This document shows, one piece after another, positions 45,341-55,328 of a stretch of 64,000 nt of DNA. The stretch covers positions 150,513 through 214,512 of the forward strand of contig JAQSXJ010000005.1 of NCBI GenBank assembly GCA_029256725.1. Direction: 5' to 3'. The translations under genes were made by a program, and so were the position numbers. Each line of letters starts with the position of its first letter. The stretch's first letter is position 1. The DNA is from Anaerocolumna sp. (GTDB taxonomy: Bacteria > Bacillota > Clostridia > Lachnospirales > Lachnospiraceae). The notes below the pieces were generated by a model, which was given only the letters and a program-made list of their open reading frames with translations, did no database searches and was not told the DNA's origin.

Positions 45341-47374
45341 ATGAAAAAGACAGACATGGCTGTAGGTTTTTATTTGCTGGCAGCAATTATATTCTTGATT
45401 ATACCTATTCCTCATTTGTTATTGGATATATTATTGGCACTTAATATATCTATAGCAATGATCGTTCTTTTTAATTCCTTGTTTTCAAGAGAGGTATTAA
45501 ATATGTCTGCTTTTCCGACAATTCTATTATTTACGACTATTTTCAGGGTTTCCTTAAATGTATCTGCCATGAGATTAATATTAAAAGACGGTGAAGCCGG
45601 CGGAGTAATACAGACTTTTGGTAACTTTGTAGGTGGCGGTGACGCTATTATCGGTATTATAGTATTTGTTATATTAATCTTAGTTCAGTTTATCGTTATC
45701 AATAAAGGATCTGAGCGTGTTGCTGAAGTAACAGCAAGATTTACCTTGGATGCTATGCCTGGTAAACAGATGGCTATTGATGCAGATTTGAATACTGGTG
45801 CAATCAATGATATTCAGGCCAAAGAAAGACGTGAAAAGATACAGCAGGAATCAAGCTTTTTCGGAGCAATGGATGGTGCTACCAAGTACGTAAAAGGTGA
45901 TGCCATTGTCGGACTTATCATCGTATTGATAAATTTTGTGGGTGGTTTAGCGATCGGCTCTTTCAGAGGCGGTATGGATATGACAGAAGCCTTCGATAAA
46001 TATACAATTCTTACTATTGGTGAAGGACTTGTAAGTCAGATTCCTTCCCTTCTAATTTCTCTCTCAACTGGTATTATTGTAACAAAAGCTACAAAAGAAG
46101 CAGATATTGGAGATATACTGGTTAAACAGTTATTTTCTATACCAAAAGTTCTATATATTGTAGGTGGTGCGTTAATATTCTTAGGAATTATGACACCTTT
46201 AAATGATTTGGTTTTCTGTGCTTATGGTGTAGTATTTATCATTTGTGGAAGAACTATGGCAGGCAGAATGGAAGTGGAAGATATTGAAAGTGCTGCAGCC
46301 ATGGAAGAAGAAAGCGGTGATGAGATACGAAGGCCCGAGAATGTGGTCAATCTATTGCAGGTAGACCCTATTGAACTGGAATTTGGTTATGGTATAATTC
46401 CTTTGGCAGATGTTAACCAAGGCGGTGACCTTCTTGACCGAGTGGTATTAATTCGTAGACAGATTGCTTTAGAATTGGGCTGTGTTGTTCCAATAATCCG
46501 ATTAAGAGATAATATTCAGTTAAATCCCAATCAATATCTGGTTAAAATAAAAGGTATCCCGCTAAGTGAAGGTGAAATCCTGTTTGACCATTATATGGCA
46601 ATGAATCCAGGTTATGTTGAAGAAGAAATCACTGGAATTCCTACCTTTGAACCATCTTTCCATTTACCTGCTATCTGGATAACAGAGAATCAGAGAGAGA
46701 GAGCAGAATCTTTAGGTTATACGGTAGTAGATCCTCCGTCAATTATAGCTACTCATCTTACTGAGGTTATAAGAAGTCATATATTCGAATTGCTGACAAG
46801 GCAGGATGTACAAAATCTTATCAATAATATTCAGGAAGCCAATGGAACCCTTGTTCAAGAACTTGTACCAAAGCTACTTAGTGTAGGTGAGATACAAAAA
46901 GTACTTCAAAATCTTCTAAAAGAAGGAATATCTATCAGAGATCTTATTACAATATTTGAAACCTTGGCTGATTATGCTCCAACTACAAGGGATACAGATG
47001 TTCTTACAGAATATGTTCGTCAGAGCCTTAAAAGAGCTATCAGTAATAAGTATTTCCCGGCATCAGAAGTTACAAGTGTAGTAACTCTTGACCCCAAGGT
47101 AGAACAAGACATTATGGGTAGTGTAAAACAAACAGAACAGGGAGCTTATTTGACACTGGATCCCGAGAAAACAAGAGATATCATGAGCTCGGTGGAAGAA
47201 GAAGTTCAAAAGTTAGAGAACATCGGGAAAAACCCAATAATTATAACTTCACCTATTGTCAGAATGTATTTTAAGAAGTTAACACAGGATTATTTTAAAG
47301 ATCTTATAGTAATATCCTATAATGAAATAGAATCAAATGTTGAATTACAATCGGTAGGGATGGTGACTGTATAG
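45341..47374 (+). CDS. flhA: Flagellar export protein FlhA
   Basis: Largest export-gate component, 677 residues. Eight membrane segments occupy the first 310 residues, with the FHIPEP-type signature region TVFRVSLNVSAMRLIL and RFTLDAMPGKQMAIDADLNTGAI. The C-terminal cytoplasmic domain forms the nonameric ring that docks chaperone-substrate complexes. GGGGGC precedes the ATG. The stop overlaps flhF by one base. Confidence 0.97.
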   Translation: MKKTDMAVGFYLLAAIIFLIIPIPHLLLDILLALNISIAMIVLFNSLFSREVLNMSAFPTILLFTTIFRVSLNVSAMRLILKDGEAGGVIQTFGNFVGGGDAIIGIIVFVILILVQFIVINKGSERVAEVTARFTLDAMPGKQMAIDADLNTGAINDIQAKERREKIQQESSFFGAMDGATKYVKGDAIVGLIIVLINFVGGLAIGSFRGGMDMTEAFDKYTILTIGEGLVSQIPSLLISLSTGIIVTKATKEADIGDILVKQLFSIPKVLYIVGGALIFLGIMTPLNDLVFCAYGVVFIICGRTMAGRMEVEDIESAAAMEEESGDEIRRPENVVNLLQVDPIELEFGYGIIPLADVNQGGDLLDRVVLIRRQIALELGCVVPIIRLRDNIQLNPNQYLVKIKGIPLSEGEILFDHYMAMNPGYVEEEITGIPTFEPSFHLPAIWITENQRERAESLGYTVVDPPSIIATHLTEVIRSHIFELLTRQDVQNLINNIQEANGTLVQELVPKLLSVGEIQKVLQNLLKEGISIRDLITIFETLADYAPTTRDTDVLTEYVRQSLKRAISNKYFPASEVTSVVTLDPKVEQDIMGSVKQTEQGAYLTLDPEKTRDIMSSVEEEVQKLENIGKNPIIITSPIVRMYFKKLTQDYFKDLIVISYNEIESNVELQSVGMVTV

Positions 47375-48603
47375 TGATTATTAAAAAATATCAGGCAGAA
47401 ACAGAAACGGAAGCAATTCTTTTGGCTAAAAATGAGCTGGGGAAAGATGCCATTGTAATGAATATTAAAACCATTTCACCTAAAGGGGTATACAGACTAT
47501 TTCGAAAACCTTCCGTAGAGATTACGGCAGCCGTTGATGATACCGGTATATTATCAGGCGGAAAAAAAGAAATAGAAAATACCCCTAACTTAAAGTCGTC
47601 TTTTTTTACAAATACTTCTTTGGAAAGTACCCTTGTTGACAAGAATTCAACATTAAAAAGTAATGTAATCAGTACTTCAGCAGATGATGCTTCAGCTATT
47701 GAAAAGAAACTTAACGGTCTTCAGGAACTACTGGAGAAACAGATGCTGGAACGACAAAACGAAAAAAAAGAACAAGAAGAAATCAAGCAAAAAGATCCGG
47801 AAGAACAAAAAAGAGAAGCTTGTATACAGCTTGTTTATGACCAACTGCTCAGAAATGAAGTAGATGAAAAATTTGTAACTCAACTGGTAAAAGAGATAGA
47901 AAGTAAGATAACAAAGGACATAACGATCGATAATATTTTATCTCATGTATATCAGAAAATCATATTAAAACTTGGACAGCCTAAAACAATTGAGGTTCAA
48001 GAAGATAAGTGTAAATTCATATTTTTCATTGGACCAACAGGAGTTGGTAAGACAACAACCATTGCAAAAATAGCTTCGGATCTGAAATTAAACAGAAAGC
48101 TGAAAGTCGCAATGTTAACCTCAGATACGTATCGTATAGCAGCTGTTGATCAGTTAAGGACTTATGCTAATATTCTTGGAATTCCTATGAAAGTTATTTA
48201 TACGGAAGAAGAAATGATGAAAGCCAGGGAAGAGCTTCTTGACTATGATATTGTTCTTGTAGATACAGCAGGGCGTTCTCATAAGAATAAAGAACAAAGA
48301 GATGATGTTGAAAGACTCTTAGGAACTGTATCAGAGGATGAAAAAGAAATATATCTTGTATTAAGTGCTACCACGAAATACAAAGATTTGATTCGTATTA
48401 CAGAGAATTACTCTGAGATTACTAATTACCGCATTATTTTCACGAAATTGGATGAAACAATATCTGTAGGAAATATTTTGAATATCAGAATGCTCACTAA
48501 CGCTGAACTTTCTTATGCCACCTGTGGACAGAATGTTCCTGATGACATTGGTAAGATTGATACACAAGAAACTGCGAAGAAACTTTTAGGAGGTTTTGAG
48601 TAA
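47374..48603 (+). CDS. flhF: Flagellar GTPase FlhF
   Basis: SRP-type GTPase that sets flagellar position and number, 409 residues. A basic N-terminal domain (MIIKKYQAETETEAILLAKNELGKDA), a Lys/Glu-rich linker, and the NG domain with GPTGVGKTTTIAKIA, SDTYRIAAVDQLRTYA and VDTAGRSHKNKEQ. Start is a GTG that overlaps the flhA stop. It works with its neighbour FlhG. Confidence 0.96.
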   Translation: MIIKKYQAETETEAILLAKNELGKDAIVMNIKTISPKGVYRLFRKPSVEITAAVDDTGILSGGKKEIENTPNLKSSFFTNTSLESTLVDKNSTLKSNVISTSADDASAIEKKLNGLQELLEKQMLERQNEKKEQEEIKQKDPEEQKREACIQLVYDQLLRNEVDEKFVTQLVKEIESKITKDITIDNILSHVYQKIILKLGQPKTIEVQEDKCKFIFFIGPTGVGKTTTIAKIASDLKLNRKLKVAMLTSDTYRIAAVDQLRTYANILGIPMKVIYTEEEMMKAREELLDYDIVLVDTAGRSHKNKEQRDDVERLLGTVSEDEKEIYLVLSATTKYKDLIRITENYSEITNYRIIFTKLDETISVGNILNIRMLTNAELSYATCGQNVPDDIGKIDTQETAKKLLGGFE

Positions 48604-49484
48604 TGGACCAGGCAGAGCAGCTTCGAAATATTGTAAAAAAACAGAGTTTGCCTGATAAACTAGCCAGGGTAATAACAGTTACTAGTGGAAAAGGCGGTGT
48701 GGGTAAATCTAATTTAGCTGTTAATTTAGGTATTCAATTAACCCGATTAGGAAAGAGGGTTGTAATACTGGATGCTGATTTTGGACTTGCTAATGTCGAA
48801 GTAATGCTAGGTATAAGACCTAAGTACAATCTGGCAGATTTAATATATGGAAATAAAACCCTTCAGGAGATTATAACAAAAGGACCGGAAGATCTGATGT
48901 TCATATCCGGAGGATCCGGAATACAGGAAATGTCTAATATTACGAAGGGGCAACTAGACTTTCTTAATCGCAAACTATATGAATTAGACGAAATTGCCGA
49001 TATAATTATAATAGATACCGGAGCAGGAATAACCGGCAGTGTACTGGAATTTGTTATCGCCAGTGAAGAAGTTTTATTGGTAATTACCCCTGAGCCAACA
49101 TCTATAACAGATGCATATGCCTTGTTAAAGGTATTAAATAAGAAACCAGAATTTGATGCAGAACAGACCTCTATAAAAATGATTTCAAACCGAATTAATA
49201 CACAGGAGGAAGGCCGCAGTTTATATAATAAAATGAATCTGGTGGTCGAAAAATTTTTAACAGTTAAACTGGAATATTTGGGAGGAATACCACAGGACGC
49301 TAATGTTTCAAAAGCTGTCATGCAGCAGAAACCGTATTCCATCTTATATCCTAATTCACCCTCTGCCAAAGCAGTATCGGCATTGGCTGCCTCACTTTGT
49401 AATGGAGTCACATTAAATAAGCAGGGACACAGAGGATTTGCTAATTTATTTACAAGTCTGCTTCATCGTAGGACAAACAAATAG
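48603..49484 (+). CDS. flhG: MinD-like ATPase FlhG (YlxH)
   Basis: 293-residue P-loop ATPase with the deviant Walker motif SGKGGVGKSNLAVNLG, DADFGLANVEVMLG and IDTGAGI. FlhG activates FlhF GTPase and limits flagellar number. An N-terminal DQAEQLRNIV helix matches the FlhF-activating peptide. It overlaps flhF by one base. Confidence 0.95.
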   Translation: MDQAEQLRNIVKKQSLPDKLARVITVTSGKGGVGKSNLAVNLGIQLTRLGKRVVILDADFGLANVEVMLGIRPKYNLADLIYGNKTLQEIITKGPEDLMFISGGSGIQEMSNITKGQLDFLNRKLYELDEIADIIIIDTGAGITGSVLEFVIASEEVLLVITPEPTSITDAYALLKVLNKKPEFDAEQTSIKMISNRINTQEEGRSLYNKMNLVVEKFLTVKLEYLGGIPQDANVSKAVMQQKPYSILYPNSPSAKAVSALAASLCNGVTLNKQGHRGFANLFTSLLHRRTNK

Positions 49485-49501
49485 TGGAGGTAAAAAAAGC
49501 T

Positions 49502-50269
49502 ATGGTACGTGATGTTGTATCCATTGGAGACAAGGTTGAACTTAAAATATTAGACCGGGACGAAGAAAACGAAAAAACCTCTTATAAAAGCAAGGTTTTG
49601 GATTTTCCAGATTACAAATCTGCAATTATAACAATGCCTATTGTCAAGGGAAGAATTGTACCTCTATCTGTAGGGGACAGATATAGTTTACGTTTTTTTG
49701 CGAACAGTGGTTTATATGAGTGTAAAGGTATAGTTAAGGACCGCTCAAATGATGATAATGTGTACATACTAACCATAGAATTTACATCTGCACTGGAAAA
49801 ACACCAAAGGAGAAAATACTTTCGCTTATCTTGTGTATTAGATACGGAGTATTATATCGTATCAGAAACTGAGTTGACCCTCAGGCATAAATTGAAGCAG
49901 GACGTGTTTAAGAGCCCAGAAGAGAAAGAAGCTTGTATTGAAGCACTGGAACAATGCAAGAGGGAATGGCAGAATGGCATTATAGTAGATTTAAGTGGTG
50001 GCGGTATAAGACTTACATCAGAGAATGTACATGAAATCGGTAGTTTTGTACAAATGAACATTCAATTTGGTGTACCGGTAAAACTTAAGGCTGACTATGT
50101 CTCTGGATATATTATTTCTTCAGAAAAAATGACTAACCGGGTTGGGTTCTATGAATATCGTCTGCAATTTAAAGATGTTATGAAAGAAGATAGAGAAGCG
50201 ATTATAAAATATATTTTTGAAGAAGAAATTCGACAAAGAGCAAGAGCTAAGAGCACAGGCAGTAGATAG
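49502..50269 (+). CDS. PilZ-domain cyclic di-GMP receptor (YcgR/YpfA-like)
   Basis: About 255 residues: an N-terminal YcgR-like domain (about 1-95) and a PilZ domain with both ligand motifs, RRKYFR (RxxxR) near residue 103 and VDLSGGGIRL (D/NxSxxG) near 164. Proteins of this design bind cyclic di-GMP and slow the motor at the stator. It directly follows flhG inside the operon. Start is uncertain: ATG at 49502 is preceded by GGAGG (11 bases), but a GTG at 49484 overlaps flhG. Confidence 0.9.
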   Translation: MVRDVVSIGDKVELKILDRDEENEKTSYKSKVLDFPDYKSAIITMPIVKGRIVPLSVGDRYSLRFFANSGLYECKGIVKDRSNDDNVYILTIEFTSALEKHQRRKYFRLSCVLDTEYYIVSETELTLRHKLKQDVFKSPEEKEACIEALEQCKREWQNGIIVDLSGGGIRLTSENVHEIGSFVQMNIQFGVPVKLKADYVSGYIISSEKMTNRVGFYEYRLQFKDVMKEDREAIIKYIFEEEIRQRARAKSTGSR

Positions 50270-50358
50270 AATAATAATATTGATATTTGCTATAAATAAG
50301 TTTAAATAAATTAAATTATTTAGCAGCAAAAACTGTTTATATTAGCTTGATTTATAGG

Positions 50359-50450
50359 TGCGCTAACGCATAGGTGGGAGTTAGGTTGATAAATAAAATA
50401 TTATTTATCAATTATGGATTCAGGAATATCAAATCGAAGATCTGATATTC
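50359..50450 (+). promoter_or_regulatory. Structured region upstream of cheB
   Basis: Three hairpins occupy the 196-base gap before cheB: TGCG-CTAA-CGCA (50359-50370), an 11-bp perfect stem with AATA loop (50386-50411), and an 8-bp stem GAATATCA/TGATATTC (50424-50431 with 50443-50450). None has a terminator T-run. The last ends about 15 bases before the cheB ATG, so it could affect translation or processing of the operon RNA. Confidence 0.45.
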
Positions 50451-50465
50451 ACGAAAGGGGTTAAT

Positions 50466-51617
50466 ATGCAGAAAAAAGTTTTAATAGTTGATGACTCTGC
50501 ACTCATGAGAAGGGTACTCTCTGATATAATAAATTCAGATCCTAGGTTTCACGTTTCAAAAGTTGCTGTTAACGGACTAGAGGCATTCACGTTATTAACG
50601 CAGCATAAAGAAGTTTATGATGCTGTTATCTTAGATATTAATATGCCTCAGATGAGCGGAATCGAACTATTAGAACAGCTTGAACAGAAGAATGTCAAAG
50701 CGACTATTATTATTGTAAGCACTTTGGCAAAAGAAGGTGCGAAGGAGACAATCAGAGCATTAGAATTAGGTGCATTTGATTTTGTTACCAAACCGGAAAG
50801 CTTCTTTGAGGTAAAAAGTGATAAATTCAAGAATAAAATTGTAGCATGCCTTGAAGTTGCAACAAAACTGAATGGAACTAATATAAGAGAAGTACAAAAA
50901 GATGAAAGTTCTCTGAAAGCAAACAGTTTTTTAAAAACGGCTGTAAATAATAATATTTCTGTAAAGAATGAATCAACTGTAAATAGTTCTTCCTCCTCAG
51001 CAATTCTTCCTAAGATTTCCTCTCTAAACAGAGCAAGCAAAAAATTAATAGCAATTGCCTGTTCTACCGGTGGTCCAAAAGCATTGCAACAGGTTATTCC
51101 TAAGCTCAGTGCAGAATTAGGTTGTAGTGTACTTATTGTTCAGCATATGCCTGAAGGATTCACAGCTTCTTTGGCGAACAGATTAAATGAAATCAGTAAT
51201 ATAAGAGTAAAAGAAGCAGAACATTTGGAATCCCTGTCAGTAAATACAGCCTATATTGCAAAGGGCGGATATCAGATGAGGCTAACACGGGCAGAACTAA
51301 ATAAAGAGGTTTTGACCGTTACACAGGAACCTGCAAAAAATGGTTTAAAACCATGTGCTGATTATATGTATGAGTCAATTGCAGATTCTGCATATACGGA
51401 TATTATATGTGTGGTATTGACGGGAATGGGCAGCGATGGAACCTACGGTATAAAAAAACTAAAAGAAAAAAAGAACGTTTATGTAATTGCACAAGATGAA
51501 GCTACCAGTACAGTATATGGCATGCCAAAGGTCGTCAGAGATAACGGGCTTGTCAATGAGGTGGTTCCATTGGAAAAAATAGCAGATGCAATACAAAAAA
51601 GTCTGGGGGTACAATAA
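50466..51617 (+). CDS. cheB: Protein-glutamate methylesterase CheB
   Basis: Response regulator-methylesterase of 383 residues that demethylates and deamidates chemoreceptors. Receiver domain with DD (9-10) and Asp57; a Ser/Asn-rich linker (about 145-190); methylesterase domain with the catalytic triad Ser200 (ACSTGGP), His227 (QHMPEGFT) and Asp324 (GMGSDG). AAAGGGG precedes the ATG. The partner methyltransferase CheR is not in the window. Confidence 0.96.
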   Translation: MQKKVLIVDDSALMRRVLSDIINSDPRFHVSKVAVNGLEAFTLLTQHKEVYDAVILDINMPQMSGIELLEQLEQKNVKATIIIVSTLAKEGAKETIRALELGAFDFVTKPESFFEVKSDKFKNKIVACLEVATKLNGTNIREVQKDESSLKANSFLKTAVNNNISVKNESTVNSSSSSAILPKISSLNRASKKLIAIACSTGGPKALQQVIPKLSAELGCSVLIVQHMPEGFTASLANRLNEISNIRVKEAEHLESLSVNTAYIAKGGYQMRLTRAELNKEVLTVTQEPAKNGLKPCADYMYESIADSAYTDIICVVLTGMGSDGTYGIKKLKEKKNVYVIAQDEATSTVYGMPKVVRDNGLVNEVVPLEKIADAIQKSLGVQ

Positions 51618-51618
51618 T

Positions 51619-53700
51619 ATGGATGTGAGTCAATATCTTGAGATATTTATTGATGAAACAAAAGAACATTTACAGAGTTTAAACCAACAGTTATTAGTAT
51701 TAGAAACTGAACCGGAAAATAGCGAGACCATAAATGAAATATTTAGAGCAGCACATTCTCTTAAAGGTATGGCTGGAACCATGGGCTTTAAGAGAATGCA
51801 GAGATTGACTCATGATATGGAAAATGTCTTTTCAGAAATCAGAAATGGCAAGATGGGTGTAACTGCAGAATTAGTTGATGTATTATTTAAGGGTCTTGAT
51901 GCACTGGAAGGTTATTTAAGTAATATACAGGCCAGTGCTGATGAAGGAACTGAAGATTATGAAGATATCATACAACAGCTTAATAGCATTTTAAATGCGG
52001 GATTAGGTAAAAGTACTGAAAGTGTAAAGGAACCGGTTCAGGCAACGCAAACAGTCAGTGCAGCAGCAGTAGACAGCGTTTCAACTTCAAACGGAAAATA
52101 TAAAGAATTACCCCTTGCTGAATATGAAAAAAACGCCATTGCAAAAGCGGATAAAGTTGGAGTACGTGCATATGGTATCACAGTTTTTGTACAAGAATAC
52201 TGTATATTAAAAGCTGCAAGAGCTTTCCTTGTATTTAAAGCCTTAGAAGGTTTGGGCGATGTTATTAAATCAAAACCCGAGGTACAGGATATTGAAGATG
52301 AGAAATTTGACCTTGATTTCAGCGTTGTTCTTTTAACAAAAGAAGATATTGAGAAAGTCAGAAAAACAATATTAAATGTATCTGAAATCAAAGAAGTATT
52401 TATAGAACCGATTTATGTAGCTTCATCTGAAGCAGTTGAAGAAAAAGAAGCCGTACAGACAGAAGAGAAAGAATTAAGAAACAGTAATCAGAGCAAAACA
52501 GCCGCTCAAAGTGTAGCTAAGCAGCAGAACTCTAAGCCTGTTGTAAATCGTTCGGTTCGTGTGGATATCGAAAAACTGGATGTACTTATGAATTTGGTCA
52601 GTGAGCTGATTATTGCAAAGAACGGTTTGGTTTCCATGAATACAGGGGAGAAAATCTCTAAAACAGATTCTGGATTCAATGAACAGATTGAGTACCTTGA
52701 AAGAGTTACTACAAATCTCCACGAATCTGTAATGAAGGTTCGAATGGTACCCATTGAAAGTGTATTAAACCGTTTCCCTCGAATGATAAGAGATTTATCC
52801 AAATCCTTAAATAAGAAGATGGAACTCTACATGACAGGTGAGGAAACAGAATTAGATAGAACTGTTATTGATGAAATCGGCGATCCTCTGATGCACTTAC
52901 TGCGTAATGCAGCAGACCATGGACTTGAAAGCAATGAAGAGAGAGCAGCGAAAGGCAAACCTGCCGCAGGATCCATCTATCTGGATGCATATCAGGATGG
53001 AAATAACGTTGTTATTGAAGTTAGAGACGATGGTGCAGGTATCAATGTCGAGAAAGTAAAGAGAAAAGCAATTGAAAAAGGAACAATCACCAATGAGCAG
53101 GCAGAAGTAATGTCTGATAAAGAGATTATTGATCTTTTATTTAAGCCTAGTTTCTCAACTGCCGAGGTTATCACAGATGTATCAGGCAGAGGTGTTGGAC
53201 TTGATGTTGTAAAGACAAAAATCGAAGCATTAGGTGGAGATATTGAAGCGAAAACAAAACTTGGAGCAGGAAGTAACTTTATTATCAGATTACCTCTTAC
53301 TCTGGCTATTATACAGGCACTGATGGTAGAACTTGGTTCAGAGAAGTACGCAATCCCTCTTGGAAGCATTCAGACCATCGAAGATGTAGCTACTTCTGAT
53401 ATAAAGTATGTACATTCCAAAGAAGTTATTAATCTGCGTGGCAATGTTATACCTTTACTTCGTTTAAATGATATTCTGGATGTGCCTGGTGATAGAGAAA
53501 ACCAGGAGAATATGATTGTTGTTATTATCTCAAAAGGGGACAGGCTAGCTGGTCTTGTAGTGGATAATTTAATTGGTCAGCAGGAAATTGTTATTAAGTC
53601 AATTGGTAAATTTATTAATAATAATAAGATCATAGGCGGAGCTACCATACTTGGTGACGGTGAGGTTGCCCTGATTCTCGATGTTAATACGCTGGTCTAG
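51619..53700 (+). CDS. cheA: Chemotaxis histidine kinase CheA
   Basis: 693-residue kinase that phosphorylates CheY and CheB. P1 (HPt) domain with His46 in AAHSLKGMAGTMGF; P2 and linker; dimerisation domain from SVRVDIEKLDVLMNLVSELIIAKN; ATP-binding domain with MHLLRNAADHGLE, RDDGAGI and SGRGVGLDVV; C-terminal CheW-like regulatory domain. GGGGGT at 51605-51610 supports the ATG at 51619, just after the cheB stop. Confidence 0.97.
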   Translation: MDVSQYLEIFIDETKEHLQSLNQQLLVLETEPENSETINEIFRAAHSLKGMAGTMGFKRMQRLTHDMENVFSEIRNGKMGVTAELVDVLFKGLDALEGYLSNIQASADEGTEDYEDIIQQLNSILNAGLGKSTESVKEPVQATQTVSAAAVDSVSTSNGKYKELPLAEYEKNAIAKADKVGVRAYGITVFVQEYCILKAARAFLVFKALEGLGDVIKSKPEVQDIEDEKFDLDFSVVLLTKEDIEKVRKTILNVSEIKEVFIEPIYVASSEAVEEKEAVQTEEKELRNSNQSKTAAQSVAKQQNSKPVVNRSVRVDIEKLDVLMNLVSELIIAKNGLVSMNTGEKISKTDSGFNEQIEYLERVTTNLHESVMKVRMVPIESVLNRFPRMIRDLSKSLNKKMELYMTGEETELDRTVIDEIGDPLMHLLRNAADHGLESNEERAAKGKPAAGSIYLDAYQDGNNVVIEVRDDGAGINVEKVKRKAIEKGTITNEQAEVMSDKEIIDLLFKPSFSTAEVITDVSGRGVGLDVVKTKIEALGGDIEAKTKLGAGSNFIIRLPLTLAIIQALMVELGSEKYAIPLGSIQTIEDVATSDIKYVHSKEVINLRGNVIPLLRLNDILDVPGDRENQENMIVVIISKGDRLAGLVVDNLIGQQEIVIKSIGKFINNNKIIGGATILGDGEVALILDVNTLV

Positions 53701-53715
53701 AAGGAGGGGGTTCAT

Positions 53716-54168
53716 ATGGAAAATACAGTTAATGACGGAAAGCAGTATATAGTAGTAAAAATAGGAATAGAGCAATATGGTATTGATATTAAATATATTG
53801 ATAATATAGTTCGTATGCAAAGCATAACAAGAGTACCAAAAGCCCAGCATTATTTCAAGGGAGTTATCAATTTAAGAGGTGAGATCATCCCTGTAATGAG
53901 CCTTCGTTTAAAATTTGGACTGGAAGAGGATAAAATTACAGGTGCTTCCAGGATTATTATAATTAAATTTGATTCGCAATCAGCTGTTGGAATAATTGTG
54001 GATGAAGTCAAAGAAGTGGTTACGTTAGATGATAGTATGGTAGAAAAAGTTACTAATAGTGCAGTAGAAGACAAAAATGGATACCTCTCAGGAATTGGTA
54101 AACATAATGACAGCCTGATTTCTTTACTCAATATTAATGGGGTTATTGTGGAGAAAGAAACGGTATAA
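53716..54168 (+). CDS. cheW: Chemotaxis coupling protein CheW
   Basis: 150-residue adaptor that links receptors to CheA. Characteristic segments are QYGIDIKYIDNIVRMQSITRVPKAQHYFKGVINLRGEIIPVMSLRLKFG and VGIIVDEVKEVV. GAAGGAGGGGG precedes the ATG. It sits between cheA and cheC. Confidence 0.96.
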   Translation: MENTVNDGKQYIVVKIGIEQYGIDIKYIDNIVRMQSITRVPKAQHYFKGVINLRGEIIPVMSLRLKFGLEEDKITGASRIIIIKFDSQSAVGIIVDEVKEVVTLDDSMVEKVTNSAVEDKNGYLSGIGKHNDSLISLLNINGVIVEKETV

Positions 54169-54180
54169 GGAGAGATAGCA

Positions 54181-54795
54181 TTGCCAAATATTAATTTAGA
54201 TAACATAGACAACATGCAATATGACGTTTTAAAGGAAATCGGAAATATTGGTGCAGGTAATGCTACAACTGCTTTATCCACTATGATAAACAGTAAGGTT
54301 GATATGAATGTACCAAAGGTAGACCTGCTCAATATAAAGGAACTTCCAGACATGCTTGGTGGTGCGGAGGAAATTGTAGTAGGAATCCTCATCACACTGG
54401 AAGGTGAAATTAATGGTATGATGATGTTTATGATGGAGCAGATGTCAGCCTGCCGTATTGTAGACATCCTAATGGGTAAGTCTTCAAAGCTTGAGGACTT
54501 TACGGAAATGGAGTATTCAGCTCTTAGAGAAATCGGTAATATTATTGCCGGTGCATACCTTTCCTCACTGTCAACTCTCACTGGTATTAAAATAAATGCC
54601 AGTATACCCTATATGTCCATCGACATGGCCGGTGCTATCTTAAGTGTACCAGCGATTGAATTTGGTAAGGTTGGTGATAAAGCACTTATTATAGAAACAC
54701 AGTTTGTTAAAGATGATTCGGATGTCAATGGTTACTTTATCTTAATACCTACTTTGGAATCATACGATGTTATATTAAAGTCCTTAGGATTATAG
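54181..54795 (+). CDS. cheC: CheY-P phosphatase CheC
   Basis: 204 residues with two copies of the phosphatase helix motif, DVLKEIGNIGAGNA (near 16) and SALREIGNIIAGAY (near 114), both with intact ExxN. CheC dephosphorylates CheY~P and binds CheD, encoded next. The start is a TTG (54181) after AAGGAGAG with 5-base spacing. Confidence 0.95.
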   Translation: MPNINLDNIDNMQYDVLKEIGNIGAGNATTALSTMINSKVDMNVPKVDLLNIKELPDMLGGAEEIVVGILITLEGEINGMMMFMMEQMSACRIVDILMGKSSKLEDFTEMEYSALREIGNIIAGAYLSSLSTLTGIKINASIPYMSIDMAGAILSVPAIEFGKVGDKALIIETQFVKDDSDVNGYFILIPTLESYDVILKSLGL

Positions 54796-54803
54796 GTGAT
54801 TAT

Positions 54804-55289
54804 ATGGGCGTAATGGTTAAAGTAGGAATGGCAGATATGAATGTATGCAGCTCACCAGATGCACTGACAACCTTAGGACTAGGTTCATGTGTTGGAATTA
54901 CCCTTTATGACACTGTGAAAAAGACAGCAGGAATGGTTCATGTCATGCTGCCTGATAGTACAAAGATTAAGAATAATGAAAACACAGCTAAATTCGCAGA
55001 CACCGGAATTGATGTACTGATTGAGAAAATGGTTTCCATGGGAGCAATTAAGAGCCGTCTGATAGCTAAAATTGCAGGTGGAGCTCAAATGTTTGCATTT
55101 AACTCTAATAATGATATGTTACGTATCGGAGAACGTAATATTGAGGCTAGTAAACAAAAACTGGCATCTCTCGGAATTAGAATAATAGCAGAAGATACTG
55201 GTTTGAATTATGGTAGAACGATTGAATTTTATCCGGAGACAGGCGAGTTGTATGTTAAGTCTGTAGGTAAACCGGTGAAAATTATCTGA
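54804..55289 (+). CDS. cheD: Chemoreceptor glutamine deamidase CheD
   Basis: 161 residues. Catalytic Cys in LGSCVGITLYD (near residue 31) and His in GMVHVMLPDS (near 48), then GGAQMF. CheD deamidates receptors and, bound by CheC, forms the adaptation loop of Bacillus-type chemotaxis. GTGATTATATG spacing to cheC is 8 bases. Confidence 0.96.
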   Translation: MGVMVKVGMADMNVCSSPDALTTLGLGSCVGITLYDTVKKTAGMVHVMLPDSTKIKNNENTAKFADTGIDVLIEKMVSMGAIKSRLIAKIAGGAQMFAFNSNNDMLRIGERNIEASKQKLASLGIRIIAEDTGLNYGRTIEFYPETGELYVKSVGKPVKII

Positions 55290-55328
55290 TTTTTTGGTGA
55301 ACACATAAAGAAGCCATATATTAGGTAC

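Noticed and set aside
48863..49411. 182-codon open frame on the - strand within flhG
   Set aside because: The + strand encodes an intact MinD-like ATPase over the same bases; no SD for the antisense frame.
53850..54581. 243-codon open frame on the - strand across cheW and cheC
   Set aside because: It is the mirror of two well-supported + strand genes, has no SD, and its composition (Ser/Ile/Leu-rich) is typical of antisense frames of Lys/Glu-rich genes.
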